A stretch of DNA of 64,000 bases from Testudinibacter crocodili (GTDB taxonomy: Bacteria; Pseudomonadota; Gammaproteobacteria; Enterobacterales; Pasteurellaceae), in contig VDHG01000017.1 of NCBI GenBank assembly GCA_006228005.1, positions 1-64,000 on the forward strand, given 5' to 3'. Shown here piece by piece: positions 61,573 through 64,000 of this stretch. Position numbers and translations under genes: made by a program. Position 1 is the stretch's first letter. The number at the start of each line of letters is the position of its first letter. The notes beneath the pieces are model-generated. The model saw only the letters and a list, made by a program, of their open reading frames with translations. It ran no database searches and was not told where the DNA came from.

Positions 61573-63771
61573 ATGAAATTTTTGAAACGCCAACGCTATT
61601 TTAAACGAAGTGCGGTTGCATTAAGCCTGCTGTCTTGTATCGCTCAAGCTGAAAACAAACAAGAGCTAGAGACGATTACGGTTACCGATACATCAATCAT
61701 AACAGAAAGTAGCTATAACCAAGGTTATGGTGCGTATGGAAGCAGCACGGCAACAGGTTTAGCCATGACACTGCGGCAAACACCTCAGAATGTGAGTATT
61801 GTGTCGGCGGAGCAGATTAAAGATCAAAATTTATCCTCTTTAAGTAAAGTGGTTCAACAAGCTGTTGGATTGTATGCAGATGTAAAAGGCTCAACAGAAA
61901 CCGGCTATACGGTGCTATATGCGCGCGGTAATCGAGTGCAAAATTTTCAATTAGACGGTATGCCGGTAAATAATATTGCCTTTGGTGGAAAAGGTCCGGG
62001 TGATGAACCGAATGCCTGGAGTATATTAAATAGTGCGCAATACGATCAAATTGAAGTGTTACGCGGCGCAACAGCGCTAATGGACGGTTCAGGACAGCCG
62101 AGTGCAACGATTAGTTTACATCGCAAACGTCCAACTCGTCATTTTCAGGGAACTTTAGATTTTAAGGTAGGCGATTTTAATTTACACGGAGTAGAAACAG
62201 ATCTTTCCGGCAGTTTGAATGCCGATAGCAGTTTGCGTGGGCGTTTGGTGATGTCTTACCTGGGATCGGACACCTTTCGTGAGCGCGCACAAAATCGTAA
62301 TGGAATGATCTATGGCATCACGGAATGGGATATTAGCTCGGATACCACACTTAGTATTGGCGGAACCTACCAATCCATGCGTGATCGTAATACATCGATG
62401 TTCGGGCTGGTTTTATATGATACGGACGGTAATGCCATTCCGGCTTTACCTCGTTCCAATGCAACGATTAATGGCTCTTATGTTAATTATAGCAATTTAA
62501 ATCTGTTTACCGAATTGCGGCACCGTTTTAATCAGGATTGGTTGCTTAAAATAGAATATGGTTATGCCAAAGGACATCGTGATCAAGTCGCGGGCATTGC
62601 TGCGTCGGCTTTTGTCAATCGAGCCATACCGATGGCAGCCGGCGCAACAGTAAAGAGTGATGAACGCCCTCGGCAACATAATTTTATGGCGTCATTAAAC
62701 GGAAAATATACGTTATGGAATAGAAAACATGATGTGATGGTTGGTGTGAGTGGTTATATTTTAAATAATGATCAGCCACGGTATGGGCGGCGGCTCAATC
62801 GTATTTTTGATCCGAGTGTGATAGATAATTTAGGGCAGTTTAATGGGGTTTTGCCGTTGCCGCTTTGGACGGCAGATGGGCAGGACATTAACAGAATTCG
62901 CCAAGTCGGCGCTTATACGGCAACTCGTCTTTACTTAACCGAGCAATTAGCGTTGATCTTAGGTGGACGCTATACTCGATTTAATATTACAGAAGATACT
63001 CAATATATCCAAAATGGGAAAAATACTAAAAGTAGTGTTACTCCCTATATTGGGCTGGTATATGATTTAAATGATAACTTTTCAATTTATTCCAGCTATG
63101 CACAAATTTTTAAACCACAAACCAAACGGGATAAAAATAACCAATATTTGAATCCGGAAAAAGGCAGCAATATTGAGGTCGGGTTAAAAGCAGAGTTCTT
63201 TGATGGGCGGTTAAACGGCTCTTTGGCACTATTTGAAACCCGAAAACGGAATGTCGGCTTCTGTGAACAATATAGTCCCGGAGGGTTGACTTGTGATTAT
63301 TACGCTTTTGATCCGAGTGGAAAAACAAAAGGCTTTGAAATCGAAGTGAATGGAGAAATAAGAGATAATTGGGCAATTTCAGCTGGTTTTAGTCGTAGCA
63401 AGGGAAAAGGCTCAAATAATCAACGCTTGACACCTGAAATTCCGATTCAGCAATTTAAACTTTTTACCAGCTATGCATGGCGTAGTATGACAGTCGGCGC
63501 AGGAGTACGCTGGCAAAGTACAATTTATGAAGGAACCCCTTGGGGATTAAATTATGGCGCCAGTGCAGCGTTAGCGGCGAAGGCAAAAGCAGTTTCGACT
63601 CAAAAATCCTACGCATTAGTGGATTTGATGTTGCGCTATAATTTGAGCAAAAATGCGACCTTAACACTAAATGTAGAGAACTTATTCGATAAAACTTATC
63701 GTACTAGTGTTAATTCCCACAGCTACGGTTCACCAAGAAATATTAATATGACATTGGGCTTTAAATTTTAG
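61573..63771 (+). CDS. TonB-dependent ferric-siderophore receptor
   Basis: 732 residues. Signal peptide MKFLKRQRYFKRSAVALSLL ending ...AQA, TonB box ELETITVTD, plug domain (AMTLRQTPQNVSIVSAEQIK, LYARGNRVQNFQLDGMPVNN, QIEVLRGATALMDGSGQPSA) and a 22-strand barrel ending VENLFDKTYRTSVNSHSYGS with a terminal Phe. Closest in style to the FhuE/FptA/FpvA-type siderophore receptors. The ligand is not predictable; the absence of siderophore-synthesis genes suggests xenosiderophore use. A USS lies in codons for the signal peptide (61608-61617). Confidence 0.92.
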   Translation: MKFLKRQRYFKRSAVALSLLSCIAQAENKQELETITVTDTSIITESSYNQGYGAYGSSTATGLAMTLRQTPQNVSIVSAEQIKDQNLSSLSKVVQQAVGLYADVKGSTETGYTVLYARGNRVQNFQLDGMPVNNIAFGGKGPGDEPNAWSILNSAQYDQIEVLRGATALMDGSGQPSATISLHRKRPTRHFQGTLDFKVGDFNLHGVETDLSGSLNADSSLRGRLVMSYLGSDTFRERAQNRNGMIYGITEWDISSDTTLSIGGTYQSMRDRNTSMFGLVLYDTDGNAIPALPRSNATINGSYVNYSNLNLFTELRHRFNQDWLLKIEYGYAKGHRDQVAGIAASAFVNRAIPMAAGATVKSDERPRQHNFMASLNGKYTLWNRKHDVMVGVSGYILNNDQPRYGRRLNRIFDPSVIDNLGQFNGVLPLPLWTADGQDINRIRQVGAYTATRLYLTEQLALILGGRYTRFNITEDTQYIQNGKNTKSSVTPYIGLVYDLNDNFSIYSSYAQIFKPQTKRDKNNQYLNPEKGSNIEVGLKAEFFDGRLNGSLALFETRKRNVGFCEQYSPGGLTCDYYAFDPSGKTKGFEIEVNGEIRDNWAISAGFSRSKGKGSNNQRLTPEIPIQQFKLFTSYAWRSMTVGAGVRWQSTIYEGTPWGLNYGASAALAAKAKAVSTQKSYALVDLMLRYNLSKNATLTLNVENLFDKTYRTSVNSHSYGSPRNINMTLGFKF

Positions 63772-63792
63772 CTAAATAAGTTGATCAATATA

Positions 63793-63829
63793 GGCAAAGT
63801 GCGGTCGGGCAAACCGCACTTCGCCTTTT
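63793..63829 (+). terminator. USS-pair terminator after the receptor gene
   Basis: GGCAAAGTGCGGT and ACCGCACTTCGCC (63813-63825) are inverted with one mismatch, followed by TTTT. Confidence 0.85.
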
Positions 63830-63839
63830 ACTGAGCGTG

Positions 63840-64000
63840 TTATTGTTTTAACACATACGCCCAGGCGCGGCGGTAGCCGGCGTCGTCGGCTTCCAGATAC
63901 ACCCCTTGGATTTCCGGTTCGAAGCCCGGCAGTTCGTTGATGCCTTGTTCCAGAGCTCGGAAATATTCCAATACGGCGCCCCCCCAAACTTCGCCGGGAA
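63840..64000 (-). CDS. 3' end of an unrecognised GC-rich gene (truncated by the window)
   Basis: The minus strand reads EVWGGAVLEYFRALEQGINE, then LPGFEPEIQGVYLEADDAGY and RRAWAYVLKQ-stop (TAA 63840-63842); 53 codons are visible and the 5' part lies past the window. Composition is much richer in GC than the receptor gene next to it, like the DUF2235 gene at the other end of the window. No family was recognised. The acidic, aromatic C-terminus gives no reliable clue. Confidence 0.6.
   Translation of the reverse strand, partial: PGEVWGGAVLEYFRALEQGINELPGFEPEIQGVYLEADDAGYRRAWAYVLKQ

Noticed and set aside
63976..63985. Run of C as a phase-variation tract in the last gene
   Set aside because: Only seven bases and in a codon context (Trp-Gly-Gly); too short to claim slippage control.
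1..64000. tRNA, rRNA and tmRNA genes
   Set aside because: No cloverleaf-like or rRNA-like segment was recognised when reading intergenic regions.

Overview
The window is a chromosomal stretch of a Pasteurellaceae bacterium of the Haemophilus/Pasteurella/Aggregatibacter branch. The evidence is the many copies of the 'Hin-type' uptake signal AAAGTGCGGT/ACCGCACTTT from about 3.2 kb to the end, many of them paired as hairpins after genes, together with a gamma-proteobacterial gene set (metJ/metL, glgBXCAP, zapB, slyD, otnK/otnC/denD, queCDE, era-rnc-lepB-lepA). No rRNA, tRNA or CRISPR array was seen.

Bases 1-11 kb are an accessory patchwork that looks largely Neisseriaceae-derived. In order: the 3' part of a GC-rich DUF2235 (Tle1-like, T6SS-type lipase) gene followed by a truncated small gene; a frameshifted LysR remnant; an NAD(P)-binding oxidoreductase broken by one in-frame stop; an AT-rich type II restriction-modification pair whose methyltransferase carries a MerR-like DNA-binding N-terminus; a RhuM remnant; two esterase lipoproteins plus a fragment of a third; a glycine-zipper lipoprotein divergent from a TetR regulator; and an IS200-type element next to a frameshifted glutathione transferase fragment. 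This stretch carries Neisseriaceae DNA uptake sequences (DUS) of several dialects. At four sites a DUS abuts a Pasteurellaceae USS in the same register, making composite two-family uptake signals.

From 11 to 31 kb the content is core metabolism: an EamA transporter, murB-birA-DUF2322, metJ divergent from metL across met boxes, an AraC regulator, a periplasmic PEBP protein, the complete glycogen operon glgB-glgX-glgC-glgA-glgP, zapB and glpX.

From 30.4 to 44.3 kb lies a four-carbon sugar-acid (threonate/erythronate) cluster: a DeoR repressor divergent from ltnD-otnK-otnC-otnI-denD-gntP-like permease. The same transcription unit appears to continue into three uncharacterised genes (a secreted esterase, a cyclase-family metal hydrolase and a membrane-embedded alpha/beta hydrolase). 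Convergent to it are a MuiA-family protein and another secreted esterase. otnK contains a 5 x 15-bp in-frame tandem repeat.

From 44.4 to 58.4 kb are housekeeping genes: slyD, a SIMPL protein, dtd, a YihY/BrkB membrane protein, pabA-like and Fic genes, queE-queD-queC behind a preQ1-I riboswitch, a purine-type NCS2 permease bracketed by two direct copies of a hairpin-rich intergenic repeat, era-rnc-lepB-lepA, and grxB. From 58.4 to 63.8 kb is a siderophore-uptake locus (ferric-siderophore reductase, MFS permease and AraC regulator divergent from a TonB-dependent receptor). A GC-rich partial gene on the minus strand runs off the end of the window.
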